From NCBI GenBank assembly GCA_033725935.1, contig MU867067.1, forward strand, positions 594,501-658,500: DNA of 64,000 nucleotides, read 5' to 3'. Position 1 is the first letter of the stretch. Each line of letters starts with the position of its first letter. Made by a program: the position numbers and the translations under genes. Under the pieces are notes generated by a model. That model made no database searches. It was not told the DNA's origin and worked only from the letters and a program-made list of their open reading frames with translations. Origin of the DNA: Cladorrhinum sp. PSN259 (lineage: Eukaryota > Ascomycota > Sordariomycetes > Sordariales > Podosporaceae). Shown here piece by piece: positions 1 to 11,761 of the stretch.

Positions 1-477
1 CTGCAGCTCATTGCCGAGCTCATGATCAGATGCATTGATGCTGTCGGTCTGGGCGGTTGGATGGCATTCGACAGCGTGCTGTCTAGCTCTGACAGCCAAG
101 AGGATGCGGCGGACTACTTTGACCGATTCAACTCGGAGATCGATTCGGCTCTGCAATGTATCAACCAGGCTGTGCACCTGCAGGGCATGTTGGCCGAGAC
201 TACCAGCTATGCAAAGAGGGCAAGGAAGGCCCTTGTGGATGCCAGCAAGGGTAAGGCGACGACGGTGCAGGTGACGGAGCAGCTGCCATTTGGTCTCAAG
301 ACTGACTCCAAGATCTCGATGGAGCGCGTGAGGTCGGGCGGCGAGGTGGTTGCACGGAGCGCCAGAGAGATTGGACGCTTCATGAGCCAGAGAAGAAGCA
401 TCTACTCGGTACAACATTTATCGCGAGAGACGTTGCTGGGAGGTTCAAATGTCACCGTCATACAGGAGGCTCAGTAG
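1..477 (+). CDS. 3' end of an unrecognised protein gene (partial)
   Basis: The reading frame is open from the first base of the window and ends at TAG (475-477), so the upstream part of the gene is missing. The 158 visible residues include a helical segment with a DAADYFDRFNSEIDSALQ stretch and a basic Ser/Arg-rich tail containing RFMSQRRSIYSVQ. I see no signal peptide, membrane segment or motif that would name a family. An internal ATG at position 22 is unlikely to be the real start, because coding character continues to the window edge. Function unknown. Confidence 0.55.
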   Translation: MQLIAELMIRCIDAVGLGGWMAFDSVLSSSDSQEDAADYFDRFNSEIDSALQCINQAVHLQGMLAETTSYAKRARKALVDASKGKATTVQVTEQLPFGLKTDSKISMERVRSGGEVVARSAREIGRFMSQRRSIYSVQHLSRETLLGGSNVTVIQEAQ

Positions 478-2836
478 ATCAGCTGTTTACAGAGCTCAGC
501 GAAACCCAGATACCCAAATGTTAATGGTCATTGTCGATTTTGTGTTTATCCTACATTGTAGAGTTGGAATTGGGGACATGTACATTTTGCGAAGCATGTG
601 AAACCAGGTGTGGAAGGCTTGGTGTCTCTATCGGCGAGAACAAAATTTTCTCAACAGCGAGTGTAACTCTAGTTTTCAAAATGCGGCGAGAGGAGGCTTT
701 GATGATGCATATTTTCGGGATTCTTTGCATTTTGTTGGGAACGAGGTCGATTCACTGATGTAACTTCTCAGCTTGCTCCGTGCCCAACACTATACACTTC
801 GGCTTTGGCGTCGAACGCAGTGGAAGGGGAAATCCGGCAATTCATCAGACACTTTTGCCTATCATCTTCCGAATGGTCTTCTCGGCCGAGACGAGTCACC
901 TATATTATCGCGCGCAGGTTGCCACAAAGAGCAGCAGGCAGCTATTCCCAAAACAGTACCGAGTTTCTTTTTTTTTTCTCGATGCCGGCAGCAGGACACG
1001 GCTCCATATTCGGTCCGCGTTTACTCATCATTACGCCCGTGGATACCACGTACTGTACATACAGCAGATTCGTTGTGAATAGATACCGGAGGCCGGCGAT
1101 GTCAGCGATGTCAGCGAGAAGGAAAGGCAAGGCAGGATTGAGACCAACCAACCGTGTTGAAGAATGTAGTTGTTAGGAGGCGCCAAGCCCACATTTTCTT
1201 GAATCACAGCCTCATGCGGACCGAGATATTGCTTCTAGAAATGCGGGGGAGAAACTCGTTCGGCAAGGTCGAGCCGTCTGCCGTCTTTCTCTTCGCAATC
1301 TGATGATAAGACCGTGACCGACGTGCGAGGTGAGGAAGAATGCATCCAATATTTAGCACAGCCCGACATCCAGGATGTCATCTCGGCGTCGCCATGTTCC
1401 TCTTCGGGTAAGAACGGCATGTCATAGGTACTTGAACAGATATCTGGAAGAAGCTTTTTCGGGGACAGGTTTTGAGGTTTCAGCTGTACATGAAACATGC
1501 TATCGCCATCAAACACAAATAAATAGATCGGCTACACTTGTGTCTCGGAAAAAGAAACCTTAAACCCTTGATCTGGTCGGTATTTCGATGACTGCATCCC
1601 GCCGTATGTTTGTGATGATTGTCACTTCATGGTAGCGTGTGGCCACGCGCCAATGCAGAGATCATCCACGCATGTGGCGCAGAGCCCGGCTAAGCGTTAT
1701 TGTTCAGGGTCGTTCCCACTCACACCGAGGCCAAGAGCGGACAGTGACTTTCAAGCGGGAGAAACGGATAGCTGTATTCAACTGAGAAATGCAGAACAAG
1801 AGATATGAGCATCTGAATAGAAAATATTGAGACCGAGAAGTCTCTAACAACGGTGTCTTTTTCTATCAAAACACTCAGATGAGTAATGGGACGAGTGCGT
1901 ATCGATTTGCACATTGTACCACTGGACGTCATTGCCCAGAACAACCCCCTGTGTCTTGAGCCGATGAGAACTGCACCGGTCCGGCTTATGATTGGTCATC
2001 CATTTCTTCCCAAGCCACCCTCCACACCCTCTGCAACCAAAAAGACGTCACTCGACAACCTGGAATCAGAACCTCGTGTCCCGCGTTATTCCTCTGGTGG
2101 TGGTGGTCACACACCCAGTCTTCATCACGGCCGGGATTGGCTACCAACGCCTCATTATTTGTGCTCTCTTTTTTTTTCGAGGCTCTTGGTTTTTCATGTT
2201 CCAAGTCACAATCACAGTCACCCCATACCATGTTTTGCATCATCGCCCCGGCGGTTGAACGACATGAGCAAGTGGTTGCTTTACCGAACGGCTAGCTACT
2301 CACCTACTGCACTTCATGCCGAAACGAGGCGGCGATAATGTTATGAATATCGGTGGCTCGATTAGGTATCGACCCAGAGATCTACCAGGCGAGGGGAACA
2401 TTGGGCATGCCCCGCCGCATTTTCCAGCGCTTCCCCGTGTTGAGGTGTTGAGCCTCGTGGAGAGTCTGGCTTGGTCGCCTTGGCCATGCAAAAACCTGCT
2501 CGGTTGGTAATGAGTGTATCGACCCTCCACTGCGCTAATGCCGCGATGGTGATTTTCCCATGACATATTTGGGTGCCATGGCCTGTCACGTCCGTTTCAT
2601 GCTCCTCATTCGTCAGCACATTCCAGCCTGAACAATATCTGTTTTACTGCCCAGTCACCTCATCTGTTTACTATTTTTTTTTTTAAACCAACTAGTCTTT
2701 CTTGCAGCCCAACCTTCATTGTCTTTTCTGGCAATACTTGAGTCGTTCTCATCCCGTAACTGTTTACACACAACGTGTTCACTCTGCAAGAGTTTCTCAA
2801 GTTCAGCGAGCCACCGTGAGTGAGCAACGTACATCG
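478..2836. other. intergenic region, no gene recognised
   Basis: About 2.4 kb holding only short ORFs in every frame, none resembling a protein family. Short poly-T tracts occur near 966 and 2673. The last 200 bases are pyrimidine-rich and probably hold the promoter and 5' UTR of the DUF8035 gene. Confidence 0.6.
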
Positions 2837-3116
2837 ATGACAGTCGACGACACCATCCTCGTCAGTATCGAGTCGGTCGACGACCTTGCGGAGGAGCTGT
2901 ACTGCCGCGCTGATGCTGCTGGACCGGCCTTTGACAACCTGAGAGCAGCCATCCACAATCTCCAGAATGCCTTCAATGACTTGCACGCCGAGGCCCGGGA
3001 CCCCGAGTCTCTCATCAACAATGGCCACAATGGCGCCTATGTTAGAAAACTGACATCTTTGCTCGAAGACAGCGATGTCACACTGAAACAGGCCAAGACT
3101 CTCCTGGAAAAGTATG

Positions 3117-3189
<73 letters not shown>

Positions 3190-5369
3190 GCCCAGCGTAG
3201 ATGGCATTTCGAGGGAGAATTCGGACTCGGCACACAAAGCCCAAGAGATCGAAGTGGTTCGGGCAGAACTGGTTTCCCAGAAGCTCAAGATCTACAACTT
3301 TCTAGAAACTGTCGAGATACATAATCCCAGGTTCAAGGAGCATCAGGCGTTAGAGGAGACGGACAGTGACCAGCGGAGAGCAACGATTCAGAACAAGGTC
3401 GATGCTGTAGCGAACCGCATCTTTCAACGATGGAGGCAGGGACATGGGTCACCGGCATCGGACGGGAATCAGGGGGAGGAATTGTGGCAGGAGTTCAAGT
3501 CTGAGTTGGTCAAGGAGGGATTCGACCACGAAGTGCTGCATAAAAATAAGGTGGGTTTGACTTGTCCATCCTCCACAGATGCCACATGTGTCTGAAATGA
3601 ATCGAACTGACCAATCACAGGAGGTACTCCAAGCGTACATTAGGGATCTCGAATCTCATAGGGCTCTGGAAGATGGAGCCCCTCCGTCGGTCCGTGGCCT
3701 GCTTGAATGCGGTACCCCGGGGCCGGCGCCAATTGCGGCTGCTGCCGGACACCACCCAATGCCCAACGAAGACTCGAGACCCAACGTCCAGGTACCTGTT
3801 AGTAATGTGGGACGTCGCCGGGTACCTGCCGGACCTACTTCTAGTGCTCCTGGCTCTTTGCAACTCTACACCCATCTTCAACCGCCTGCCATCTCCATAG
3901 ATTCATCGCGACTCAGCTATGAAGAACGATTCACACCTTCAGGTTCTTCCGACTCTTCTGACTCAGAGTCGAACAGCAGCAGCAGCAACCCCATCTCATC
4001 ACAAACAGCACTCATATCAACCCAGGAGCTCTTGGCCCTGGACCAACGCGAAGCAGACAAGATGGCTTTGCGTACCGGCAAGCGTGGACCTCCCCCAAAC
4101 TACGACATCTCACCCGGAACATCTCCGGCCAACAGATACCGCCCCCTGCCACCTTCAGGCAATGTTGCGTACAACGAAAAGGCCGGTGGGATGTATCCCG
4201 GAACGGCTTCCCGTTACAGCCCCCCTCCTCCACCTCCATATTCCAGTGCTTTATCACCGACATCCGCAACACCACCACCTCCATACCTGAATACACCCAC
4301 CACCCCTTCAGCCAACTTCAATCTCACTGTCTCCCGAACTTCCCCCGTGACCCCAAGCAGTCAAACATCTCGTCAGTGCAGTCAACTTGCTCCCGACGGA
4401 CGAGGCAACGGAATCCCACTCGACGCAACATGGACCAAGATCAAGCGCACCCTCGTGTCCCCCGTCGTCCTCCAGCAAGCAGGCGTGCGGTACGAGGCCC
4501 GTCCAGAATTTGTCGCGGTCTTGGGGAAACTAAGTCACGAACAAATCGCCGAATTCGCCAGGCAAACCCTCGAAGAACGCAACTCACGCGGCGGTGGCGG
4601 TCGGGGACCTGCTCCCCTCCCTAACAGCCGCGTACGAGGAAGAACCTTCGGTGACCCCCCGGCGCCACCACCATCACGAACCCGCGGAACAACCCAGCGT
4701 TTCAAGTCAAACCACTCCAACTATGACGACGACAGCAACTGGGGAGATGGTAGAAGCGACTGCTCCGAGGATGAGAGAGCGGATACCTACCGTAGACGCA
4801 ATAAATACACACCAAGTGATTACACGCCGGACAAATACGCAGACCAAGCCGGTAGTGACCCTCGACGCACCGGGCGGGCCTACCCTTTTATTGTCTCCCC
4901 GCCCGCCAGCGTACATGGGGACGCCAAACCCTCCCCATCTAGCACCGTCGATCCTAAGCCGATCCTCAAGAACAGGAATCCCAATAAAGTCCGCTTCGAT
5001 AAAGACGGACCGAGGGAGATATGGCCTGGTCCCGGTCCTTCACCTCATGCCGATCTTGCTAAGAAGCAACAAAGGCATAGGGATGAAAGGGAGCGGGAAC
5101 GTGAGAGGACTAGAGAACGGGATCGACCTAGAGATCGAGACAGAGACAAAGATAGGGATAGGGATAGAGACAGGGATAGAGAGCGTGACCGCATGCGTGA
5201 GAGAGGGGAACATCACCGGTCTTCTCGTCATCGGGACAGAGACAGAGAGAAGGAGTGGGATGACAGACCTAGACGGAGTCATTTAAAGGAGGTGGGCAGC
5301 GCTATTGGTTTTGGGAGCGCGGCTGCCACGCTTATTAGTGTTTTGAGCGAGGCTGTCCAGTACCTCTGA
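2837..5369 (+). CDS. DUF8035 domain protein with poly-Asn tract and Arg/Asp-rich tail
   Basis: Two exons, 2837-3550 and 3621-5369, give about 820 residues. The 70-nt intron has a GTGGGT donor, a CTGAC branch site and a CACAG acceptor. The ATG at 2837 was preferred to an upstream in-frame ATG at 2702, because conserved-looking sequence (SIESVDDLAEEL) starts there. The helical N-terminus resembles the 'fungal N-terminal' domain of many ascomycete signalling proteins. It is followed by 23 consecutive Asn, a long Pro/Ser-rich disordered region, and at about residues 503-565 a WTKIKRTLVSPVVLQQAG block typical of DUF8035. The region at about 724-788 is an Arg/Asp/Glu dipeptide repeat like those of RNA-binding or nuclear-speckle proteins. 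The C-terminus is a short Gly/Ala hydrophobic segment. Function unknown; a nuclear or scaffold role is inference. Confidence 0.8.
3119..3187 (+). repeat. (AAC)23 coding microsatellite encoding poly-Asn
   Basis: Twenty-three uninterrupted AAC codons lie inside the first exon of the DUF8035 gene, flanked by GAC and AAG. There is no synonymous AAT, so the tract is a pure, probably length-variable microsatellite and not an old selected Asn run. Confidence 0.95.
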
Positions 5370-6734
5370 TCTCGTTTTTGTCGTGGCATCACCGCTAGAC
5401 TAGTATATTCTTGGGCGGGAACCACTTTTTTACTTGGGTTGTTGGAGGAAACAATTCTTTTGTCTTGATCAAGATCGGGTAGAACAGAAGCTCATGTATG
5501 CTCTGTTTCTTTTTGTCATTTTGCATTTTTTTTGTACGGCGACTTGCGTTTTAAGTTTTGGTTTGGTGTCTTTTCGTATCGCATGGCTTATATTACCCAA
5601 TTCTTTTTGGGGGGTTTTGGGGTGGGATGGATTCTTGGAGTTTATTTTTTTCAGGGTTTAGGAGGGAATAATTCCAACGAAGGTTTGGACTTGGACTTGG
5701 ATACCTTATGGGATAACTTATTATGACAATAAGCATGGATATTGGTATGGAATATCTGTCGGCTCGGCTCGGGGGGAATATCCTCACATACATTCCCTTT
5801 TTCTTCGTCACGCAGATGATTGATTGCCTTTTTTCTGTTTTTTGCATAACTAATCTTTTTGTATTCGGTTTTCTTTAACCATTCTTTTTCCTCTTTCTTT
5901 TTTCTTTTTTCTTTAAATACTATCTTAAACCTCCTTTTTTCTTTCTTCTTCAACATACCTTGTAATGATGGTTACAGACCAAAAAAAATCCCGATATACC
6001 CAAAGACAACGGACAGACGGAGGAACAACAACAGGACTTTGTTAAATGTTAGATGAATGAGGAAGAGGAGGGAGTCACCGAACCACCGGCGAGTATAAAA
6101 GCAATAGCGAAAATAAAAATACTTATGAAAGATTCCCAGATTGTTCGTTATCGTCTCAGAGTTGATTTAGTTATATGTTAGCCTTAAAAAGACTCAAATA
6201 TCACTCTTTTTTTTTCCTTTTTTTTGTTTCCGTTTATTTATTTTCTTGCATAGACTGAAAATACTAATAAATACAAACAAACCTTGAGATTTTGGTCCCC
6301 TCCATACCTACCTACCTGCCTTTAGACTCTAAAGTGATCTTTTTTTTTTTTTTTAACTCATGCATCGTTAAGTCTTATTTATTGCCCCCCCCCTCAACCC
6401 ACAATAAAATACAAAAACCTCCCAAAACCTTCCCCTCCTTACTAATCCATGCCGCCCTCCCTTGGAGAGAATCTATCCATGCAGGATATAAAAAAAAACA
6501 AAAACAAGATCCATAAAATGCCCTTTTGCCTTGTACTTGCGGCTCTTTCGCTTTGCTCGCTCGCTCGCTTGCTCCAATCCTCAAACCCCCAAAAAAATAA
6601 AAAATAAACAATCCACCATAAAAAGACTGGACCACACCTCTCCATCTCCCTATGCATATTCAGCAGAGAAAGGTGAGCTAACCACATCACCCATCAACCA
6701 AAAAGAATCAGTCCTCCCCAAAAACCATATTTTT
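5370..6734. other. convergent intergenic region, 3' UTRs
   Basis: AT- and T-rich sequence between two convergent genes, with many homopolymer T tracts and no credible ORF. It probably carries both 3' UTRs and polyadenylation signals. Confidence 0.6.
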
Positions 6735-9641
6735 CTACATCCGTCTAGTCCGCCTACTCTCCCTGGTATTAGTAGTTACCCTCTCCTTCCCCCCAACCTC
6801 CCGCCTCAACTCCCTCAACTCCCTACCAGTCCTCTCAGAGGTATACGCCCCCATCCCAGCAATCGTCAGTTTACCCTCTTCTCCATTATTCCCGCTCTGA
6901 TGCCTCTTATTCTTCCTTGTTGCGGCGGGTACCACCTCATCAATCCCCAACATCTTATTCATCAGCTGCTTCTTGTGCGTTTTTGTATTTTCGTCCTCGT
7001 AGTCTAGTTGCGTTGAGGCGGGGGGTGGTGGCCCTCCACCTCCATTCGTTACATCCGTCAATGGGCTCTGCTCGGAAACGACTACTTGTGCAGGCGGTGC
7101 TGGTGGTGCGGATGCGGTGGTAGCAGTTTTGGATACCGAGGATGATTCGGGTTGTTTACCTGTGGCAGAGGTGTTGCTGCCCGTTGAGATGTTGCTGATT
7201 GCGCGCGCAAAGACTTGTCTTCGTCTTGTCGCACCGACGTTGTGTTGTAGTACGCCATCGTCCTGGGAGGTTACAAGAGGAGGGGGAGGAGGAGGAGGAG
7301 GGTCCATTTCAGGAATGGGGTCCGGGACTGCTGCTGCTGCTGCTGCTGATTCTGAAAGAGGTGCAACAGGTGGCGGTAAAGCAGCTGGCGCACTGCCAGC
7401 AGCAGTAGCAGCAGCGGAATCAAAAGGCAAAAGTGAAGCTAGCTTATTGGAAATAGCCTGCCGCTCGGCAGCTATACGGGCTGCTTTTTCTGCTTCGAGC
7501 CTTTTTGCGATTGTTTCTGGGGACTCGGGAGACACAGGGGCAGGAGGAGGAGGAGCATCGTCCATGTCATGGTCGTCTTCTTCCTGCTCTGAGTCTGCTA
7601 CTTCTGATCTGATTCTGGTCAATGATTTCCTCTGGGGTGGTGCTTGATTGAGGTCATTGGGAGAAGTTTCTGATAGTGGGGTTTTGGTGGAAGAGGAAGA
7701 AGAAGACGCGGCCTTGTAACTGTCGGGACCTTCATCGGCAGTCGTGAAGACGTGTTGGTGGGTGAGCGCAGACTCGAAGGTTGTAAAGTTGGAGGCGGTA
7801 GCGTCTGCTGTTGGATCCGCTCTGCTGCGGGAAAAAGACTGAGATGGCTTGCTTTTCTCGGGTGCAAATGCCGATTCGTCCAACTGTTCCCGGCGCTTCG
7901 ATTTGTTGTTAGAGGCAATGGGTTTCGGAAGTAAATCTTTGTCATACGCTTCCTTGGCTTTCGATCTCGCCTTGTCGTTCCCAGCTTCATTTTCTTTCGC
8001 AGCCGCTGCTTGTTTTGGGGCATCGACCTTTTGTTTCAACTCGGGAAATAAAAACTCCCTAATCGGAACATTGAACCCTGTGCATATACATTCCCATAGC
8101 CAATCGACGCTGACGACGGGCACTTTCCACTTGAGCGCAAATTCAACCTTTTCTTTCCTTGCCGCGGATAATGATTTGCAGACAAGAACTGAGACCTCCG
8201 GCGTAAACCTTTCCTGATATACGGCTCCAAGCTGCTGTACAGACTTGTCGAGCTGGTTGAGATCTAAGCCGGCGAAACCGCTCGTGCAGATGGAAATTTC
8301 CTCAAACCCGGGAATGGGAAAAGCTGGGAAGGGTCTCCCTACAACATGGTGAGTTGGATCGATAAGACATTTTTTGTCCATACATTTTTCAATGTAGAAC
8401 TCGGTTATTATGTGAATATTTTCTGGCAGCAATGGGTGTGTTTCTGGTTTCGAGTTTTGGGGCACAGTCAGGAAACGGTGGGTCATCTGAGCGCCCGAGG
8501 CAGACACAACCTCGTCGAGGGAGTGGCAAACCAAACCTCCGAGCGAGGAAACAGCGTTGACCAGAACCCCCATTTGCTTCTTGGTGAAGCCATGCAGATA
8601 GAAACAGCAAGACGCGAAAATCGAACCGTCATCCGGGAGACCAAAAGATGAGATCTTGGACCCCTGGGTGTCAATGTGAACAGGAGCTGGCGGGGGTGCA
8701 GGAGTGTCAAGTGCCGGCGCAGCTGGTGGTTCGGAGGCTGGTGGTTTGCCCAAGATATCACCCCAAAGATTGTCCCTTTGGCTGTTGAGTTTCATGCTCG
8801 TCGACCTCCGCAGCTTTTTCCTTCCCTCTTCCTGGGCCGCAGTGCTGTCCCTCAGTCTCTTGCCCGAATTTGCAGCTCGCAGAGCGCGTTCCTTGTTCCA
8901 AGAACCCTTGCCCCTCTCCTTCTCGGACAGCACCGGATCGTAGTATTTTTCATCAAGAATCATGCCTCGCTCGACGCTATCCCTGACCCACTCAATCGAC
9001 ACCGTCTGAACCCCCCAGTTCTTCGCCGCCTGGTACTTGCGTCCCTCGGGTTTGTAGGTGATCAGATGGGTCACCCGTCTCGTGAGGTCTCCCGTATAGA
9101 TACCGCCGTGAGCTTGAACCAGGTCCGAGATCTCCTGGCGCACGGCGGGATCATCGAACCCAGTCACACAACAGAGGAGCCTCCCCCGTTCTGACACGGT
9201 GCCGTCGTCGTACAGCTCACCGCCGTTGGTCTCGAATGTTTGCAGCTGCCACTCCTTTTCCAGGGCGGCAAAATCCATGTCGGCATCCTGAACCCAGACG
9301 TTACGCACGGCGGTCACCCAGCCGGCAGCCATGGGCTTGACATCAGGGCGTTCCTTGGCAACATGTCGGTACTTGGGGGTGTCGTACTCGCCGACGATCA
9401 GGTGGGTGCAGTCGGGGGTGAGGTCGTACTTGTGAATACCTCCAAGTTCGACGGTTTGGGTTGCAATTCGGGCCTGAAGGGATTCAGTTGGACTTTGCGA
9501 GCAGGGAGTGGAGAGAATCAGATGAATAAATACCTTGATGTTTGGCGAAACGCTGGTGCAGCAGATTACCACGTCCTTGAATGGATGCGCAGGATCAAAG
9601 TCTAACTGGTCAAGAGGCCGGGACATAGGGGACGAAGCCAT
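6735..9641 (-). CDS. DPB11: TopBP1/Dpb11/Rad4-type BRCT checkpoint and replication-initiation scaffold
   Basis: Exons 9641-9534 and 9473-6735; a 60-nt in-frame intron (GTATTT...TTCAG) interrupts the first BRCT domain, and removing it restores the normal fold. The product is about 948 residues. Four BRCT repeats lie near residues 20-100, 128-212, 310-400 and 410-500; each ends with the expected Trp (for example GWVTAVRNVW and IEWVRDSVERG), and Gly-Gly turns are visible (ELGGIHKY, AHGGIYTG). A long disordered tail follows, with Ala/Pro runs and basic motifs (RKSLTRIRSEV, KNKRHQSG). Known family role: it binds CDK-phosphorylated Sld3/Sld2-type factors and the 9-1-1 clamp, and activates ATR-type kinase through its C-terminal region. 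Length and layout fit filamentous-fungal orthologues. Confidence 0.9.
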   Translation of the reverse strand: MASSPMSRPLDQLDFDPAHPFKDVVICCTSVSPNIKVFIHLILSTPCSQSPTESLQARIATQTVELGGIHKYDLTPDCTHLIVGEYDTPKYRHVAKERPDVKPMAAGWVTAVRNVWVQDADMDFAALEKEWQLQTFETNGGELYDDGTVSERGRLLCCVTGFDDPAVRQEISDLVQAHGGIYTGDLTRRVTHLITYKPEGRKYQAAKNWGVQTVSIEWVRDSVERGMILDEKYYDPVLSEKERGKGSWNKERALRAANSGKRLRDSTAAQEEGRKKLRRSTSMKLNSQRDNLWGDILGKPPASEPPAAPALDTPAPPPAPVHIDTQGSKISSFGLPDDGSIFASCCFYLHGFTKKQMGVLVNAVSSLGGLVCHSLDEVVSASGAQMTHRFLTVPQNSKPETHPLLPENIHIITEFYIEKCMDKKCLIDPTHHVVGRPFPAFPIPGFEEISICTSGFAGLDLNQLDKSVQQLGAVYQERFTPEVSVLVCKSLSAARKEKVEFALKWKVPVVSVDWLWECICTGFNVPIREFLFPELKQKVDAPKQAAAAKENEAGNDKARSKAKEAYDKDLLPKPIASNNKSKRREQLDESAFAPEKSKPSQSFSRSRADPTADATASNFTTFESALTHQHVFTTADEGPDSYKAASSSSSSTKTPLSETSPNDLNQAPPQRKSLTRIRSEVADSEQEEDDHDMDDAPPPPAPVSPESPETIAKRLEAEKAARIAAERQAISNKLASLLPFDSAAATAAGSAPAALPPPVAPLSESAAAAAAVPDPIPEMDPPPPPPPPLVTSQDDGVLQHNVGATRRRQVFARAISNISTGSNTSATGKQPESSSVSKTATTASAPPAPPAQVVVSEQSPLTDVTNGGGGPPPPASTQLDYEDENTKTHKKQLMNKMLGIDEVVPAATRKNKRHQSGNNGEEGKLTIAGMGAYTSERTGRELRELRREVGGKERVTTNTRESRRTRRM

Positions 9642-9927
9642 GGCTGGGCGGCGGCGTCATGGGGTGAGATGCAAGAAGGGCGATGCTGTTGTGAAAAATG
9701 TTCCTGCAAGGCACACGGAATACAGGCTACAGAATGCTCTGAAAGATGGCGTCGCGTCGCGTGTCCAGCTGACATGTGGGGCCAAACTCTTCTTTTATTT
9801 TAATTGACCGTCACACACAGCAGCCATTTCTGAACCACTGCAGGGGTTAAGGTTATATTATTCGCTGCTTCTTCTAGATGGTACTTTCCAAGACGCAAAA
9901 CTACAACCGCTAATTAACAAAATCATT

Positions 9928-11205
9928 CTACGCGTTCGACTTCTCTGCTGCTTCACAATCGTCGCCTGGTTCCAAATACCTCGACAAGTAATAGAAGAAC
10001 CCCTCCTCTTCTCTCATCCGCTGCTTCACTTTTACGAGAAAGCCCTTTGCCCATGTATCCACCCAAGCAAAGTGAGCCTCCAGTTCCTAATGTGCAGCAC
10101 ATGTTACATCTATTGCAAACAACTGGTTTTCGGAAAATTGAATCTGGTTCGAGCCTGTGGCAATAACATGTTCCTTGTAGAGTGTGATTGAAGCAGTCAG
10201 TTGCAGTGCGCCGCCTAGGTAGTCGAATACCTGTTTCTCGCGCCCTTTCCTTCCAGATGGCCTTTTAATCTGAAAGTCTGATTCCATCAGTTCCGCGATG
10301 GCACTTTCCGGAAGAGCGTTAAGCATCTCCTCCTAGGGAAGTTGAGCCGGGATAATAATTTGTTCCCAGAGCCACCTTGATTGCAAGTATACTGGCGCCT
10401 CGTTCGGGGCGTCCGCTGGCGGGCGATACTTACCCAATCGAGGGAACTTTCCAAGTGAGTTGTTATAAGGATTCAAGATCTCGCACCTAGTATTGAAGTG
10501 GGGTTTCTTCTTGTCTTCCCCAACGCAGCCTCTCGTCGTGCACTTGTAGTTGATATACCGGTAAACGGGGACCATCTGAAGCTTGTCATCTAGTTCCACC
10601 GTTGAGGTGGTCGACATAGCCTGCACAAAGTATTCTTTCTTGCATTTCGCACACTGCCATCCCACGGGTTGCCATCGCGCCTTGTCCGCAACCCCGGTTT
10701 GAATCCTTCCGAGAGTGATGCCGGATTTGCTCACGATGCGGCATGTCCCACATACATGACCGTTACACTTCGAGTTCTTGCAGACGCCAGTTTCGCGGAC
10801 CAACAGTTGCGCGAATTTGGGACCCTTTTTTGATTTTGCTTGTTCCTTGGCGTGGTTGACCGAAAAAACGTTCCTTTTGCTCCCGTAGATACAGCAAACG
10901 TATTTATCAGGCATAACAAACGCAGTCTCGGCGGGGAACAAAGGCTCGTACTCCAAGACTGGCCATGAGATATCCTTGAAGCCCATCGACATGGCTTCAC
11001 GCTCTTTTGCGCTGGCGGACAACCAGAAGATATCGCCGTCTTTTTTATATTTGTCGAGGGCTGCTTTCCGGAATCCGGAACGTATCTCTTCCTCGTCTGA
11101 GCCCGGATCCTGGAAATTGGGGCGTATCTCCTTCTCATCTAAGGCCAGATCTTGGAGCTTGAGGCTTATCTCCTTCTCATCTGAGGCCGGTTTCGGGGGG
11201 ACCAT
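9928..11205 (-). CDS. cysteine-rich protein of unknown function, multi-intron
   Basis: Reconstructed from exons 11205-10393, 10332-10168 and 10086-9928 (378 residues). The introns are 10333-10392 (60 nt, GTATAC...CCTAG, phase 0) and 10087-10167 (81 nt, GTTATT...ATTAG, phase 0; the donor of the second is the least certain). In both, the acceptor TAG lies in the reading frame, so an unspliced reading would stop there. The coding frame clearly resumes after each, and a final exon rich in charged and aromatic residues ends the protein. The ATG at 11205 is the first in the frame. Three 14-residue tandem repeats (DEKEI/DEEEI type) open the protein. The middle holds CxxxxC and CxxC pairs (CKNSKC, CGTC, CAKCKKEYF, YKCTTRGC) that suggest two zinc-binding knuckles. 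Family not recognised. Confidence 0.6.
11056..11181 (-). repeat. three 42-nt tandem repeats at the N-terminus of the Cys-rich gene
   Basis: Three consecutive 42-nt units encode 14-residue repeats of the form D-E-K/E-E-I followed by a variable segment. On the + strand they show as recurring TCTCCTTCTCATCTGAGG-like blocks. The divergence between units suggests an older expansion. Confidence 0.75.
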
Positions 11206-11379
11206 CTCGAAATAGTAATAGAATAGTCTTGCCAAAAAAATAAATTAAAAATTCGATGCGCGATGGAGTAAGATGATTTGGATAGATGGGGTGTTCTGGT
11301 GAAAATGTGAAAAGGACTCCAACGCATCCTCCAAAAAAATTGAGAGTCGATGACGACGTTCAAACGCCTGATGAGCACC

Positions 11380-11480
11380 TTCCTCCACCACAGCGAGACG
11401 GTCGCAAAACCACTGAATGCAGGCAGCCTCGGGGAAGTACCTCAAGCAGACAACACCTGCGACGGGCAATCGGCAGCAGT

Positions 11481-11554
<74 letters not shown>

Positions 11555-11700
11555 CGGGGGGGGGGCNNNNNNNNNNCCGACAGGGAGGCAAAACCAAACA
11601 AACGCTGCTCCCTCGGGGTCGTACCCATACAACAACAAACCCCCCCCGGGCAATCGGCAGCCGTGCCCCCCCCCCCCCCCCCCCCCCCCCCACCTCATCG
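11380..11700. repeat. degenerate tandem repeat with poly-G/poly-C tracts and a 10-N assembly gap
   Basis: Two diverged units of about 85-90 nt can be aligned. Both contain the core GGGCAATCGGCAG (about 11464 and 11648), preceded by a CTCGGG block and followed by GTG and a homopolymer. The first homopolymer is 43 G (11481-11523), continued by further G runs to 11565, then ten N (11567-11576). The second is 26 C (11666-11691). The gap and opposite homopolymers imply a repeat array that could not be read through. ORFs here are poly-Gly or poly-Pro artefacts. Confidence 0.8.
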
Positions 11701-11761
11701 ACGCAAACTGGAACGCAGAGAATCGGCAAGAAGGTAACCCGACCGTACGGACCCTAGAAGC

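Noticed and set aside
2660..3244. 194-codon minus-strand ORF with a poly-Val run
   Set aside because: Antisense reading of the AAC microsatellite and the DUF8035 exon.
10333..10335. TAG read-through or nonsense mutation in the Cys-rich gene
   Set aside because: A 60-nt intron with a typical donor and acceptor explains the in-frame TAG more simply.
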